Of a DNA stretch of 19,553 nucleotides, positions 7,452-15,889 are shown piece after piece. Numbering within the stretch: position 1 is the stretch's first letter; each line of letters opens with the position of its first letter. Origin of the DNA: BM520 sp964594665 (lineage in GTDB: Bacteria; Bacteroidota; Bacteroidia; Bacteroidales; BM520); NCBI GenBank assembly GCA_964594665.1, contig CAZQNY010000055.1:1-19553 (forward strand), given 5' to 3'. The translations under genes were made by a program, and so were the position numbers. The notes beneath the pieces were generated by a model that was not told where the DNA came from, did no database searches, and saw nothing but the letters and a program-made list of their open reading frames with translations.

Positions 7452-9092
7452 TTAACCAAAAATCTGCGGTGCAAAGTAGCTGAAGATAATAATGGCAATA
7501 AAGAATGCTACGAGAATATAGGTTTCCTTTTGGAGAATATCTTCCCGTGTGATTCTGTATTTTGTTTCCGGAGCCTTATTGTTTTTGTCGGGCATTAGGA
7601 AGCTTACCAGGTATGCAATGATGACACAAGAGGCAAACCCTGTGAAGTTGAGCCATATCCAAAAGATGTCGAAGCCGGGATTAAATCCAATAATTTCCTG
7701 CATAGTCTCAGAGAACATCAGGTTCATAAGTACGGCGAGGATAATCCCAAACTTTATCCCGTGTTTATTAACTCTTTTTGAAAATATGGCAAGAATGAAG
7801 GTGGCCAGAACTGGTCCGTAGAATACGGATCCAATGGCATTAATGATTTCAATAACAGCGCTTTCGCTGCCTCCTAAAAGAAATGCCGATGCGATACAAA
7901 TGCCACCCCAGAATACTACTGCTCCTTTGGACGCCATCATGTACTTCTTTCCTTCGAGTTTTCCACCACGATTAAAGAAGTCCTCAACCGTAACAGCAGA
8001 CAACGAATTTACAGATGAACTCAGTGTGGACATAGCAGCCGAAAGAATACCCACCATCAAAATGCCAATCACACCATGAGGTAAATATTTTATAATAAAT
8101 ACAGGCACCATAAGGTCGGGTTTTATTCCGGCGTTGGCATATTCCTCAGGGAAGTACTTTTGTGTAACATCCATGATATCGCCAAGAAAATCCGGAGCCA
8201 CGACGATGAGGCCGCCAAGTACAAGGCCCATAGTACAATATACCAGTACTACGGGAAGACGAAGCATTCCATTGGCAAACAGAAGTGTACGGATTGTTTT
8301 TTCATCTTTTGCTGATAATAATCTTTGTGCCTGAGTCTGATCAGTGCCATAATAAGAGGCATATAAAAAGAAACCACCAATTATCATGGGCCAAAACCCA
8401 TATTCCCCTCCATCTCCAAGTCCGAGGTTGTTTTGTATTACAACAAGCCTCTCAGGATCAACTGCGGAGATACTTCCTCCGTTCTGCACCATTAAAACAT
8501 AGCCAAATACCAGGCATATGACCAGTCCCAGGAACAAGATTATCATCTGTATGGCATCGCCCCATACCACGGCTTTCATACCCCCCTGCCATGAATATAC
8601 TATGGTGACGATACTAATGATCGGAATGGTGTATATGAAAGGAACATCCAGCACTGCCTGCAAAATAATGGCGATGGTATATACCATAACACCAGTACTT
8701 AAGGCACGGCTGATTTGAAAAACCACACTTAAAATCATCCTTGTGGTAGCATCGTAACGACGCTCAACATATTCATATACACTAACAATTCCTGATCGGA
8801 AAAGTGGCGGTACCAACACAATCATTAAAAAGAGCATGGCCAAAGGCACCGAGAACTCAAAGGAGAGCCACTTCATTCCTCCACCCATTTTCAGAGCCAC
8901 AAAGGCAGGCGCCGAGACAAAACTAATGGCAGAAAGCTGAGTAGCCATTGTTGACAGGCTTAAAGGAAACCAACCCAGTTGCTTGCCGCCCAGAAAATAA
9001 TCAGTTGAGTTCTTGTTCTCCTTGAAAAAGTAACCCATGCCAAGGAAACCTGCAAAGTAGAGAAAAACGATTATGTAGTCCAGCCAATTCAT
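7452..9092 (-). CDS. Sodium:solute symporter (SSS family) inner-membrane transporter
   Basis: This 546-residue, very hydrophobic protein shows the LeuT-like SSS fold. TM1 begins at LDYIIVFLYFAGFLGMGYFF (4-23), followed by the diagnostic STDYFLGGKQLGWFPLSLST (29-48) and MATQLSAISFVSAPAF. About 13 membrane segments can be counted. Further family signatures are VVWGDAIQMIILF, ASYYGTDQTQAQRLLSAKD and ILSAAMSTLSSSVNSLSAV, where the Ser-rich stretch is in the region that helps form the sodium site in characterised members. SSS proteins import sugars, monocarboxylates, amino acids or vitamins with Na+. Placed 79 bases after the TonB receptor gene and 39 before GH38, it is the likely inner-membrane importer of the same solute. 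A Na+-coupled carrier for an intact mannoside would avoid the PTS step used in E. coli. Its substrate cannot be read from the sequence. Confidence 0.93.
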   Translation of the reverse strand: MNWLDYIIVFLYFAGFLGMGYFFKENKNSTDYFLGGKQLGWFPLSLSTMATQLSAISFVSAPAFVALKMGGGMKWLSFEFSVPLAMLFLMIVLVPPLFRSGIVSVYEYVERRYDATTRMILSVVFQISRALSTGVMVYTIAIILQAVLDVPFIYTIPIISIVTIVYSWQGGMKAVVWGDAIQMIILFLGLVICLVFGYVLMVQNGGSISAVDPERLVVIQNNLGLGDGGEYGFWPMIIGGFFLYASYYGTDQTQAQRLLSAKDEKTIRTLLFANGMLRLPVVLVYCTMGLVLGGLIVVAPDFLGDIMDVTQKYFPEEYANAGIKPDLMVPVFIIKYLPHGVIGILMVGILSAAMSTLSSSVNSLSAVTVEDFFNRGGKLEGKKYMMASKGAVVFWGGICIASAFLLGGSESAVIEIINAIGSVFYGPVLATFILAIFSKRVNKHGIKFGIILAVLMNLMFSETMQEIIGFNPGFDIFWIWLNFTGFASCVIIAYLVSFLMPDKNNKAPETKYRITREDILQKETYILVAFFIAIIIFSYFAPQIFG

Positions 9093-9113
9093 TGATATCG
9101 CTTTAGTTAATTT

Positions 9114-9150
9114 TCTTAAAAACCAACCGGAAAAGGATCCGGCTGGTTAA
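9114..9150 (-). terminator. Terminator/attenuator-like hairpin between TonB receptor and symporter
   Basis: Minus-strand bases 9148-9139 and 9130-9121 pair as a 10-bp GC-containing stem with one G-T wobble and an 8-base loop, directly followed by TTT and an A/T-rich run. The wobble is an A-C mismatch on plus, so it suits the minus strand. It lies 22 bases after the receptor stop and 29 before the symporter start. The short T-tract suggests partial termination or 3'-end protection, giving more receptor mRNA than symporter-enzyme mRNA. Confidence 0.6.
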
Positions 9151-9171
9151 CTCACGAACTATACTTATCTA

Positions 9172-11802
9172 CTAAAAATGGAATGTCATGCGGAAGAAAA
9201 TACGACGAGGAAGAACAGGCCGTCCAACGAAGTATGTTCCTACATTACTTTGGGCAACATCACGTGGGTTACCCTCGGTGATACCTCTAACGTCTGTAAG
9301 GTTGTATGCAGAGAGGCCAAAACGAATTTTTTCACCTTTCTTTTTGCTGATTTCAGTGGTGTATCCAATATCCGCTCGGAAAAGACTAAATGCATCCAGC
9401 GTTACATTGTTATTATCATCAGTAAACTTATCACCCATGTAGTTCATGGAGAAAGCACCATCTACAATACCGTTGTTATACTCCAGAGCCAGTGATGACA
9501 TGAAATCAGGCTGACGTGCAAGCTTATTGCCAATGAAATCAGCATTGTCATGCTCATCATAAGCGTGATTCTGGTAGGTTAAACTACCATTGAAGTGTAA
9601 GTACTGGATGAATTCGTAATCCCATGTAGCTTCAACGCCAAAAGTACGTGTGCTTTTTGTGGAAACCACCTCGATGATTGTTCCCGGATTTTCAGGATTA
9701 TCAATAAAGTTTACATCACGACGATCATTAAGATCAACATAATATCCTGCAATAGTAGTTTTAAGTTTTTTTGTGCCATATTTAACACCAAGTTCACCCT
9801 GGTAGATCTGCTCCGTTTCATAGGAACCAACTGTTCCGTCGCCTGAAATCTTTATACCACGAGGTTGTGGGAAAAAATACCCTTTTGTTATGTTACCATA
9901 AAGGTTAAGATTGTCATTCACTTCGTAGTTGGCCGCAATAACACCTGCCCAGTCTGTATCCTGCCCCATGCCTGTTAAATAAGCGTTATTTCCCCAATTA
10001 ACAGTTTGGAGATCGCTTGATAGAGATGGGTCTTCATTCATGGTGTATTCCTCTGAACCTTCTCTTGAAACATAGGCCTGAATCGTTTCTACACGAACAC
10101 CAACGTCAATACGAAGTCGGTTGTTGATTTTCATTTCATCGGTAAGATATATCGCTCCTTTGTTTGCAGTGATAAAGTTGTTTGAATAGGCAGCACCTGG
10201 GTTGAAGATACCATTCTGGCTTAGGATATATTCGTTACCACCGGAAGTGTAGGATATATCAACCAGCTCCGGTGCGGCATTGAATTCACTTACATAACGA
10301 GATTGAATGTTCTGATCAAGCGCTTCGGTACGTGATACAAATGAGCCAAGCGTAATGTTATGCTGAATATCACCGGTTTCAAGAACTTTTGTAAGGTTAA
10401 GCTCTCCTGCCAGGTCAGTCATTGGGCGGTTACGGTCAAGAAGTGTATTCACCAGCACCTTGTCGGTGTTGGAAACAACATTGTTTGTACCTGTATTTGT
10501 AACCATAATATTTTCAGCCCCCGGATCTACGTCTGCGACAAAATCATTAATTGTCTGCGGGTTGCCTGTGCCTGTAAGAAACAGGTTAAACTGGTGCTGG
10601 TAGCGTGCGTAGCGCAGTTTACTGTTTAGTTTAATATCATTATCAAACTCATGCTTGTAGTTGGCCATGAAATATCCGCCTTTTGTATATACGCCATCCT
10701 CTATTGGAGTTCGGTAAACGCCATCAGGAGTCTGATAGGAGATATTCGAAGCATGTGAAGTCTGAATAGTATTTACAGGATTGCCATCATTACCGGTAGC
10801 GAATTCTCTGCTTTCACCATCAAGTGGCAAAGGCAAATAAAATTGTACACGGTCGTCAATCAGCTGTCCGTAAACCGTAAGAGACCCTTTATCGAAGTTC
10901 TGGCGGATATTTCCCCTGAGTTGGAAGCCCTGTGTTGGAAGCCCTGTGTAGATAGGTCCTTCATCATAACGATAGAAACCGCTTAATGCATAATAGGTCT
11001 TAGAATCTTTGCCTCCAAGCTTACCGCCCGTAAAGAAATCTGCTTTTACACGGCCTTTGTCAGCCATTTCAATCTGGACTACATTTTCAGGTACTTCGGT
11101 ACCGGTTTTAGAGATGTAGTTAATAAGACCGGCCACAGATCCGGCACCATATAATATGGCTGCACCACCGCGTGGAAAATCAAGCGTTTTCAAACCAAAG
11201 TCATTACGGATATAGACATCATGCGCTGATGAGTTGAGCCCGAAAGTACTGATAACGGGCATTCCGTCATACTCCAGTGGATTAAAAACGTATTGTCCGC
11301 CGGAAGGAAGACCACGAACAAAGATGTTGGCTGCAACTTCACCACCACCACCTTCAGCGGTGATACCTGGCACAGAACGGAGTATATCTGCCTGTCCGCT
11401 GGCTGCTTTCGACTGAATCTGCTCCGATTTCATGGAAGTCATGGACATCGCAGCCTGTTCTTCCGAGCGAATCGACATAGTACCCGTGATAAGAACTTCT
11501 TTCAGTCCTACGCCCTCTGTTAATACAATGTTTTGTGGCTGCGTAGATTTTACAACAACCTCTTCTGTAGTATAACCAACAAAGCTAATCTGTATAGTTA
11601 CCGGGAGTTCAGGTACGGATAGCTCAAAAAGACCATTCATGTCTGTGATGGCTCCGGATGTCGTTCCTTTAACAACCACCGTTGCTGACGGGATTGTTAT
11701 TCCGTTTACATCTTTTACCGTTCCTGTAATGAGTGTTTGTGCATTAAGTCCTATTGCGCTGAAGGCAATGACGAGTAGTAGTAAAAGTCCCCTCTTTTTC
11801 AT
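9172..11802 (-). CDS. TonB-dependent outer-membrane receptor, FecA-like, without SusD partner
   Basis: With the start at 11802 the protein is 875 residues and begins with a clear signal peptide (MKKRGLLLLLVIAFSAIGLNAQ). An earlier ATG at 11865 adds 21 residues with no signal-peptide character and overlaps the promoter. A carboxypeptidase-regulatory-like domain follows at about 22-95 (LITGTVKDVNGITIPSATVV). The plug domain includes SEQIQSKAASGQADILRSVP, IFVRGLPSGGQYVFNPLEYD and a RGGAAILYGAGSVAGLINYI stretch resembling FecA-type plugs. The rest is a beta-barrel ending in aromatic-rich RIFFRMTFHF. It imports a ligand across the outer membrane using TonB energy. No SusD-like lipoprotein gene adjoins it, so it is not a classic glycan-binding SusC/D pair. 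A small solute, possibly anionic, fits better. It is the first gene after the LacI-type operator. Confidence 0.92.
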   Translation of the reverse strand: MKKRGLLLLLVIAFSAIGLNAQTLITGTVKDVNGITIPSATVVVKGTTSGAITDMNGLFELSVPELPVTIQISFVGYTTEEVVVKSTQPQNIVLTEGVGLKEVLITGTMSIRSEEQAAMSMTSMKSEQIQSKAASGQADILRSVPGITAEGGGGEVAANIFVRGLPSGGQYVFNPLEYDGMPVISTFGLNSSAHDVYIRNDFGLKTLDFPRGGAAILYGAGSVAGLINYISKTGTEVPENVVQIEMADKGRVKADFFTGGKLGGKDSKTYYALSGFYRYDEGPIYTGLPTQGFQLRGNIRQNFDKGSLTVYGQLIDDRVQFYLPLPLDGESREFATGNDGNPVNTIQTSHASNISYQTPDGVYRTPIEDGVYTKGGYFMANYKHEFDNDIKLNSKLRYARYQHQFNLFLTGTGNPQTINDFVADVDPGAENIMVTNTGTNNVVSNTDKVLVNTLLDRNRPMTDLAGELNLTKVLETGDIQHNITLGSFVSRTEALDQNIQSRYVSEFNAAPELVDISYTSGGNEYILSQNGIFNPGAAYSNNFITANKGAIYLTDEMKINNRLRIDVGVRVETIQAYVSREGSEEYTMNEDPSLSSDLQTVNWGNNAYLTGMGQDTDWAGVIAANYEVNDNLNLYGNITKGYFFPQPRGIKISGDGTVGSYETEQIYQGELGVKYGTKKLKTTIAGYYVDLNDRRDVNFIDNPENPGTIIEVVSTKSTRTFGVEATWDYEFIQYLHFNGSLTYQNHAYDEHDNADFIGNKLARQPDFMSSLALEYNNGIVDGAFSMNYMGDKFTDDNNNVTLDAFSLFRADIGYTTEISKKKGEKIRFGLSAYNLTDVRGITEGNPRDVAQSNVGTYFVGRPVLPRRIFFRMTFHF

Positions 11803-11834
11803 GTCGTTTAGTAGTTTTTGTGAATGTGATGAGA

Positions 11835-11865
11835 CAAAGAAAATTGATAAAAAATTAATATGCAA
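11835..11865 (-). promoter_or_regulatory. Putative promoter of the receptor-symporter-mannosidase operon
   Basis: On the minus strand, TTG (11865-11863) is followed after 20 bases by TTTCTTTG (11842-11835), matching seven of eight positions of TAnnTTTG. The leader to the ATG at 11802 would be about 25 bases. The LacI-type palindrome lies 14 bases upstream of the TTG. Confidence 0.5.
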
Positions 11866-11879
11866 TATCTCCTCATTTA

Positions 11880-11893
11880 CGTAAACGTTTACG
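11880..11893. promoter_or_regulatory. LacI-family operator palindrome
   Basis: CGTAAACGTTTACG is a perfect 14-bp inverted repeat with the central C-G step and A-rich half-sites typical of LacI/PurR/CcpA operators. It sits between the divergently transcribed LacI-family gene and the TonB receptor gene. It abuts the TTG element of the regulator promoter and lies 14 bases upstream of the receptor promoter. The neighbouring LacI-family protein is the obvious ligand. The position suggests autoregulation together with control of the operon. Confidence 0.8.
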
Positions 11894-11894
11894 G

Positions 11895-11925
11895 TTGATA
11901 ACTATGTTAAAAAATGTTATATTTG
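11895..11925 (+). promoter_or_regulatory. Promoter of the LacI-family regulator gene
   Basis: TTG at 11895-11897, a 20-base spacer and TATATTTG at 11918-11925 give a perfect match to the Bacteroidota -33/-7 arrangement. The leader to ATG 11959 is about 25-28 bases. The operator ends one base before the TTG, so a bound LacI-type protein would be expected to affect this promoter. Confidence 0.65.
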
Positions 11926-11958
11926 CCTTTAAAATTCAGGTAATCAATAGTTAGGTGT

Positions 11959-12987
11959 ATGAAACGTGCAACACTGAAAGACCTTGCAAAAGCATTAAAT
12001 ACGACGATAGCTACTGTTTCCCGTGCTCTTCATGACCATCCTGAGATAAGTGATAAAATGAAAGAACGAGTGCGGGAAGTAGCACGTCTGTATGATTATA
12101 AACCCAATACTACAGCGCTTTCACTAAAATACCAGCGGTCACACCGTCTGGGTGTTATCTTTCCGCGGTTAGCACACTATTATGTAACACAGGTTATTAC
12201 TGGAATGTTGCAGGCTGCTGCTGATTCCGGTTATAAACTGCTTATTGCTGAGAGTAGCTATAAACCGGAAAAGGAGCTTGAATATATTCGAGAGTTTTAT
12301 GAACTAAATGTCGATGGGATTCTTATTCTCCCAAGTAGAAAACTGAATCTGCATAAGGATGAACTGGAGAAACTCATAAACCCGGAAATACCGTTTCTGG
12401 TTATGGATCGTCTCATCGAATTTGAAAAATTAAAAGTACCTACCATGCTCTCCAATGACCACATTGGCACCAAAGAAGGAATTACCCATTTGATTGAGCA
12501 GGGCTACAAAAAGATTGCTCATCTTCGTGGATTACCCTCATCCTCACTTGCCAATGCCAGGCATGATGCATATCGGGAGACTTTGCTGGAGTCAGGGCAG
12601 GAGTATAGATCTGAATGGGTTATTACATGCCATAAATTTTCAATAAAAGAAGGGGAGAGGCTTGTTACAAACCTTATGACCAGGGAGAATAAACCGGATG
12701 CTATTTTTTGTATAAATGATATTGTAGCTGTTGGTGCCCTTAAGGCTGTGCAGAAGCTTGGATATAAAGTTCCTGAAGATATTGGAATTCTGGGATTTAG
12801 TGATTCTGACCTTGCTGAGGTTACTTCTCCGGCATTATCTTCTATACATCAACCCGGGGTCAGAATTGGGAAGAAAAGCATACGACTGATTTTATCAAAT
12901 ATCAATGATGGAGTGGATATTTCAAATAAGAATATTGTTATGAAGACACGCCTTGTGGCCAGAGATTCCACACTGCGGAAAGGATAA
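11959..12987 (+). CDS. LacI-family transcriptional regulator of the adjacent catabolic locus
   Basis: This 342-residue protein is full length for the family. The N-terminal helix-turn-helix and hinge cover residues 1-60, with TLKDLAKALNTTIATVSRAL (5-24) as the recognition unit and a YKPNTTALSLK hinge helix. A periplasmic-binding-protein-like ligand domain follows, recognisable from HRLGVIFPRLAHYYVTQVI and later IFCINDIVAVGALKAVQKLG and IGILGFSDSDLAEVTSPALS. It is the only plus-strand gene in the window and diverges from the TonB receptor gene across a perfect LacI-type palindrome. That makes it very likely the local regulator, responding to the imported solute or a breakdown product. LacI proteins are usually repressors relieved by a sugar-like effector, but some Bacteroidota members may activate. 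The effector is unknown. Confidence 0.95.
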   Translation: MKRATLKDLAKALNTTIATVSRALHDHPEISDKMKERVREVARLYDYKPNTTALSLKYQRSHRLGVIFPRLAHYYVTQVITGMLQAAADSGYKLLIAESSYKPEKELEYIREFYELNVDGILILPSRKLNLHKDELEKLINPEIPFLVMDRLIEFEKLKVPTMLSNDHIGTKEGITHLIEQGYKKIAHLRGLPSSSLANARHDAYRETLLESGQEYRSEWVITCHKFSIKEGERLVTNLMTRENKPDAIFCINDIVAVGALKAVQKLGYKVPEDIGILGFSDSDLAEVTSPALSSIHQPGVRIGKKSIRLILSNINDGVDISNKNIVMKTRLVARDSTLRKG

Positions 12988-13003
12988 TGTAGCTTCTTGA
13001 TTC

Positions 13004-15796
13004 TTAAATGATTATCATTTTTTTTGTAATAGTCTTATCATTGAGGTAAAATGAGATAAAGTATATTCCTTCATCGATTTCATCAACCATAATTTTTCCT
13101 GATGAAGTGTTGATTTCTCCTCTCCTGAGGCATTGTCCCAGCGTATTTCGAATTTCATATTTTTTAATTATTGCTTCTGTGCTATTGAAGTAAATATAAT
13201 TCGTTGCCGGGTTAGGATGAATATCTATTTTTTCCTTATCGTATCCTGTGAGGCCGGTATATCCTACAACAATGTAATTTAATTTTGTTTCTGTGTCCGG
13301 AATCGTATCAAAGGTTGTTGTTAGTGATACCGAATATACTCCCTGTTGAGTATAGGTGTGATATGGATGAATATCGGAGCTGTAGGTTCCATCACCAAAA
13401 TCCCAGGTACAATTGGTGTAGGCAGGATTTTGATTATAGAATTTCACCTCCAATGGTGCAGATCCCCAGGTAGTGTCAGCATGGAAGTCGGTATTATATT
13501 CCTTGATTTCAATATAGTCAAGAATGTTAAGATTCATAATTTCCGATTTTGCTTGAAATCCTATTTTGCTTTCATTCGATAGACCTTTGAATGCGATGCT
13601 GTCCCATTCCCATCTGGAACATATTTCATTATGTGTTTCTATTACTTCCCAATCATCATTTTGGTCATAGCTTACAAGGATATTCAAGTTATCCTCGGAA
13701 GAGAAATTGTTTAAGGCGTAGTGGGCATAGGATAGTAAGTAGACTTTAGAAGTGTCAAAAGCTATCTCCGGAGTTTTAAAAATCATTGTATTATAGATAA
13801 AAGTAGTGGGGGTTGTAATGGCATATTCACCATGGAAAGGTTGTATTCCAAATCCCGGATTGGAAGTATTTTCCCATTCGTCGATACCTCCCGATCCGTA
13901 TTCCGATTGACTCCAACAATGTTTTTTTGTATTCCGGGGTTCAAAACTTTCAGTGTAAGGAAACTCATCGATACAATTGCATTGTACTTCTACACCAATA
14001 AGTGAATCCCCTGAATAATTTCCGTTTGAGATGGTAAATGCTTTAAAGAAATTTGTGATGCCTTCAACAGGATTCGTATAGATATCAGTATTACGATTTC
14101 CGATATATAGAACATATTCTCCATTGGCTAAAATATCGCCGGGCATGAAGGTGTCGTGGCAGTCAGGTTCTATGAATTCGGGTGATGAATTATGAAGAAT
14201 TAAAACACTATCACCCAGTACCTCGGTATTCCATTGCAGAATCACTTCTTTGCCCTGTTGCTGACCACTAAACTCAGTGATATTTCTTGAACTTTCAGGG
14301 ACAATATGTGCCGAAATAGTTTCACCGGGAATGCCTATGTCATTAACAAAAAGATTTATTGGACAACCGTTTTTAACGAAAGGATAAGGATTTGTTTCTG
14401 TGTTAAAAGATGTTTTGTTTAGTGTTTGAGAAAATGTAGCAGAATATATATTACCATTAATTATAGGTGTTCCGTTATCCCTAAAGATATATATTTCGTC
14501 ATGAGAGCCACTGGCATTACCAAATTTCGTTGTGTCCACACGATAAATAATAAGACCTTCCTGAGGTAAATTCTCTTCAAACAGCCCTTCTTTTTTTCGG
14601 TACTCCAAAATAAAGAGTTGATTTTCCCCATAAGGCGATGGTATTGCAATTGCTTGATTATCAGAATTTAAAAGAGAGTGTATCTCGATATCTGAAGCAA
14701 TTGTTATGATTGGAATATTTTCAATCCAGGTGCCGCAGGAGTATTTCCATTTCATGTACGCCAACATATGACCTGTGCCAACATCCATAATATCCCATGG
14801 GCCAACCGGGGTGAATCCATCATAAGAGTAGTGATACAGATCCGGTGCTCCCAGACTATGGAAAACCTCATGGCAGGAAAGTCTTACAGATTGCTGCATT
14901 TCCGGTATCAGGGTGTAATTTTTTATTTCCTTGCCGTGAATAAGTATTGTATCACAATCTGTAACACTCTGATGTGCCCATAATATTTCCGACCAGCTGT
15001 CAAATCCACCCTTGGTGATAAAATGAACATTGTCGATATATCCATCATTGTTGATATCGATTTCTTCACTGGTTAACTCTGTCTCGATTTGTTCCTTAAC
15101 ACTGTATATAGCATGCTTGATTAATGCTTCTTCCCTTTGTCTTTTTTGTGCATTATTCTTATATCCGTCAGGGTTTGTAGCTTCATTATAGGAAAGATAG
15201 TAACTGCGATTATTCGTGTCCTGATATGAAACGTTAATATCCCCGGAATTGCAAACAGGAAATAAATCCGTACCTATTGTTAGATTGTTATATGACACTT
15301 CAGTGTAGTATGTCATTAATGATGGCTGATCCTCTGCATTAAAAAAGTTATCATAAAACTCCCTTGAAGTGCTGAATTCCTGGTCATCATTGAAGCGGAC
15401 GAAGATGGCGATATTTGTCATTACGCCGGAATAAGGACCGCTAAAACTACCTCTTGTCTCAGCCGGTCTTCTGGAAAGGTATTCTTCTTCGGTTATTCTT
15501 AACTCCGGCGTGAGGTTTAAATCAAAGGGATTGGCTTTACCTGCTTTATGTCCGGATGAGATTATTTTACCGTTTTTTTTAATCGCATAGCAATACCATC
15601 CATTTTTATCATGAACAATGGTGAAATTATCTTTATCAAAGACTCTGTGATAAAATTCATCCCCTGAGATATAGCATTGAATTACGGTGTTGTCAGGCTG
15701 ATGGAGTGTAATGGGCTCTTTTTCTATTCGACCACCAAATACAAGTGTAGGTATAATTAAAATAATAAGTGCGATATATGCTATATTTAATTGCAT
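13004..15796 (-). CDS. Secreted M6-type metalloprotease with PKD and T9SS sorting domains
   Basis: This 930-residue extracellular protease begins with a hydrophobic signal peptide (residues 1-20, IAYIALIILIIPTLVFGG). The M6 (immune inhibitor A-like) catalytic domain spans roughly 120-350. It shows the zinc motif HEVFHSLGAPDLY (309-321), with His309, Glu310, His313 and the downstream Asp319, then GPWDIMDVG (332-340). A fibronectin-III-like stretch lies near 500-605 and a choice-of-anchor J/MAM-like module near 610-768. A PKD domain (about 775-846) has the WDFGDGTYSS core at 798-807. Residues 857-930 form a type A T9SS C-terminal domain (IDIHPNPATNYIYF, then GIYFISFYLNDKTITKKMII). It is thus exported by the type IX system and anchored or released at the surface. 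It faces the LacI-family gene tail to tail with a 16-base gap and shows no functional link to it. Peptide substrate unknown. Confidence 0.93.
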   Translation of the reverse strand: MQLNIAYIALIILIIPTLVFGGRIEKEPITLHQPDNTVIQCYISGDEFYHRVFDKDNFTIVHDKNGWYCYAIKKNGKIISSGHKAGKANPFDLNLTPELRITEEEYLSRRPAETRGSFSGPYSGVMTNIAIFVRFNDDQEFSTSREFYDNFFNAEDQPSLMTYYTEVSYNNLTIGTDLFPVCNSGDINVSYQDTNNRSYYLSYNEATNPDGYKNNAQKRQREEALIKHAIYSVKEQIETELTSEEIDINNDGYIDNVHFITKGGFDSWSEILWAHQSVTDCDTILIHGKEIKNYTLIPEMQQSVRLSCHEVFHSLGAPDLYHYSYDGFTPVGPWDIMDVGTGHMLAYMKWKYSCGTWIENIPIITIASDIEIHSLLNSDNQAIAIPSPYGENQLFILEYRKKEGLFEENLPQEGLIIYRVDTTKFGNASGSHDEIYIFRDNGTPIINGNIYSATFSQTLNKTSFNTETNPYPFVKNGCPINLFVNDIGIPGETISAHIVPESSRNITEFSGQQQGKEVILQWNTEVLGDSVLILHNSSPEFIEPDCHDTFMPGDILANGEYVLYIGNRNTDIYTNPVEGITNFFKAFTISNGNYSGDSLIGVEVQCNCIDEFPYTESFEPRNTKKHCWSQSEYGSGGIDEWENTSNPGFGIQPFHGEYAITTPTTFIYNTMIFKTPEIAFDTSKVYLLSYAHYALNNFSSEDNLNILVSYDQNDDWEVIETHNEICSRWEWDSIAFKGLSNESKIGFQAKSEIMNLNILDYIEIKEYNTDFHADTTWGSAPLEVKFYNQNPAYTNCTWDFGDGTYSSDIHPYHTYTQQGVYSVSLTTTFDTIPDTETKLNYIVVGYTGLTGYDKEKIDIHPNPATNYIYFNSTEAIIKKYEIRNTLGQCLRRGEINTSSGKIMVDEIDEGIYFISFYLNDKTITKKMIII
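13006..13025 (+). terminator. Weak AT-rich hairpin plus T-tract after the LacI-family gene
   Basis: AAATG and CATTT pair around ATTAT, followed by five further T residues, 18 bases beyond the LacI-family stop codon. It overlaps the last codons of the convergent protease gene. The stem is short and AT-rich, so this is only a possible terminator, but no other candidate lies in the 16-base convergent gap. Confidence 0.3.
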
Positions 15797-15889
15797 TTAT
15801 AAATTGTTTTTGTGTAAGAAGATAATATAAAAGTATCCAATACCGTAAAGATAATAAATTAAATTACAAATGCAGTTATTTTATTGTTG

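Noticed and set aside
7212..7598. 128-codon plus-strand open frame spanning the mannosidase-symporter junction
   Set aside because: It is antisense to two well-supported genes and lacks any family signature or plausible promoter.
9172..11802. Reading the receptor locus as a classic SusC/SusD polysaccharide utilisation locus
   Set aside because: No SusD-like gene, no surface glycan-binding lipoprotein and no exported glycosidase accompany the receptor; the only hydrolase in the unit is cytoplasmic.
11803..11865. Upstream ATG at 11865 as receptor start
   Set aside because: The extension overlaps the promoter elements and precedes a well-formed signal peptide that starts at the internal Met.
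15797..15889. Possible promoter upstream of the M6 protease
   Set aside because: TATCTTTA and TACTTTTA resemble -7 elements, but neither has a -33 partner at a plausible distance.
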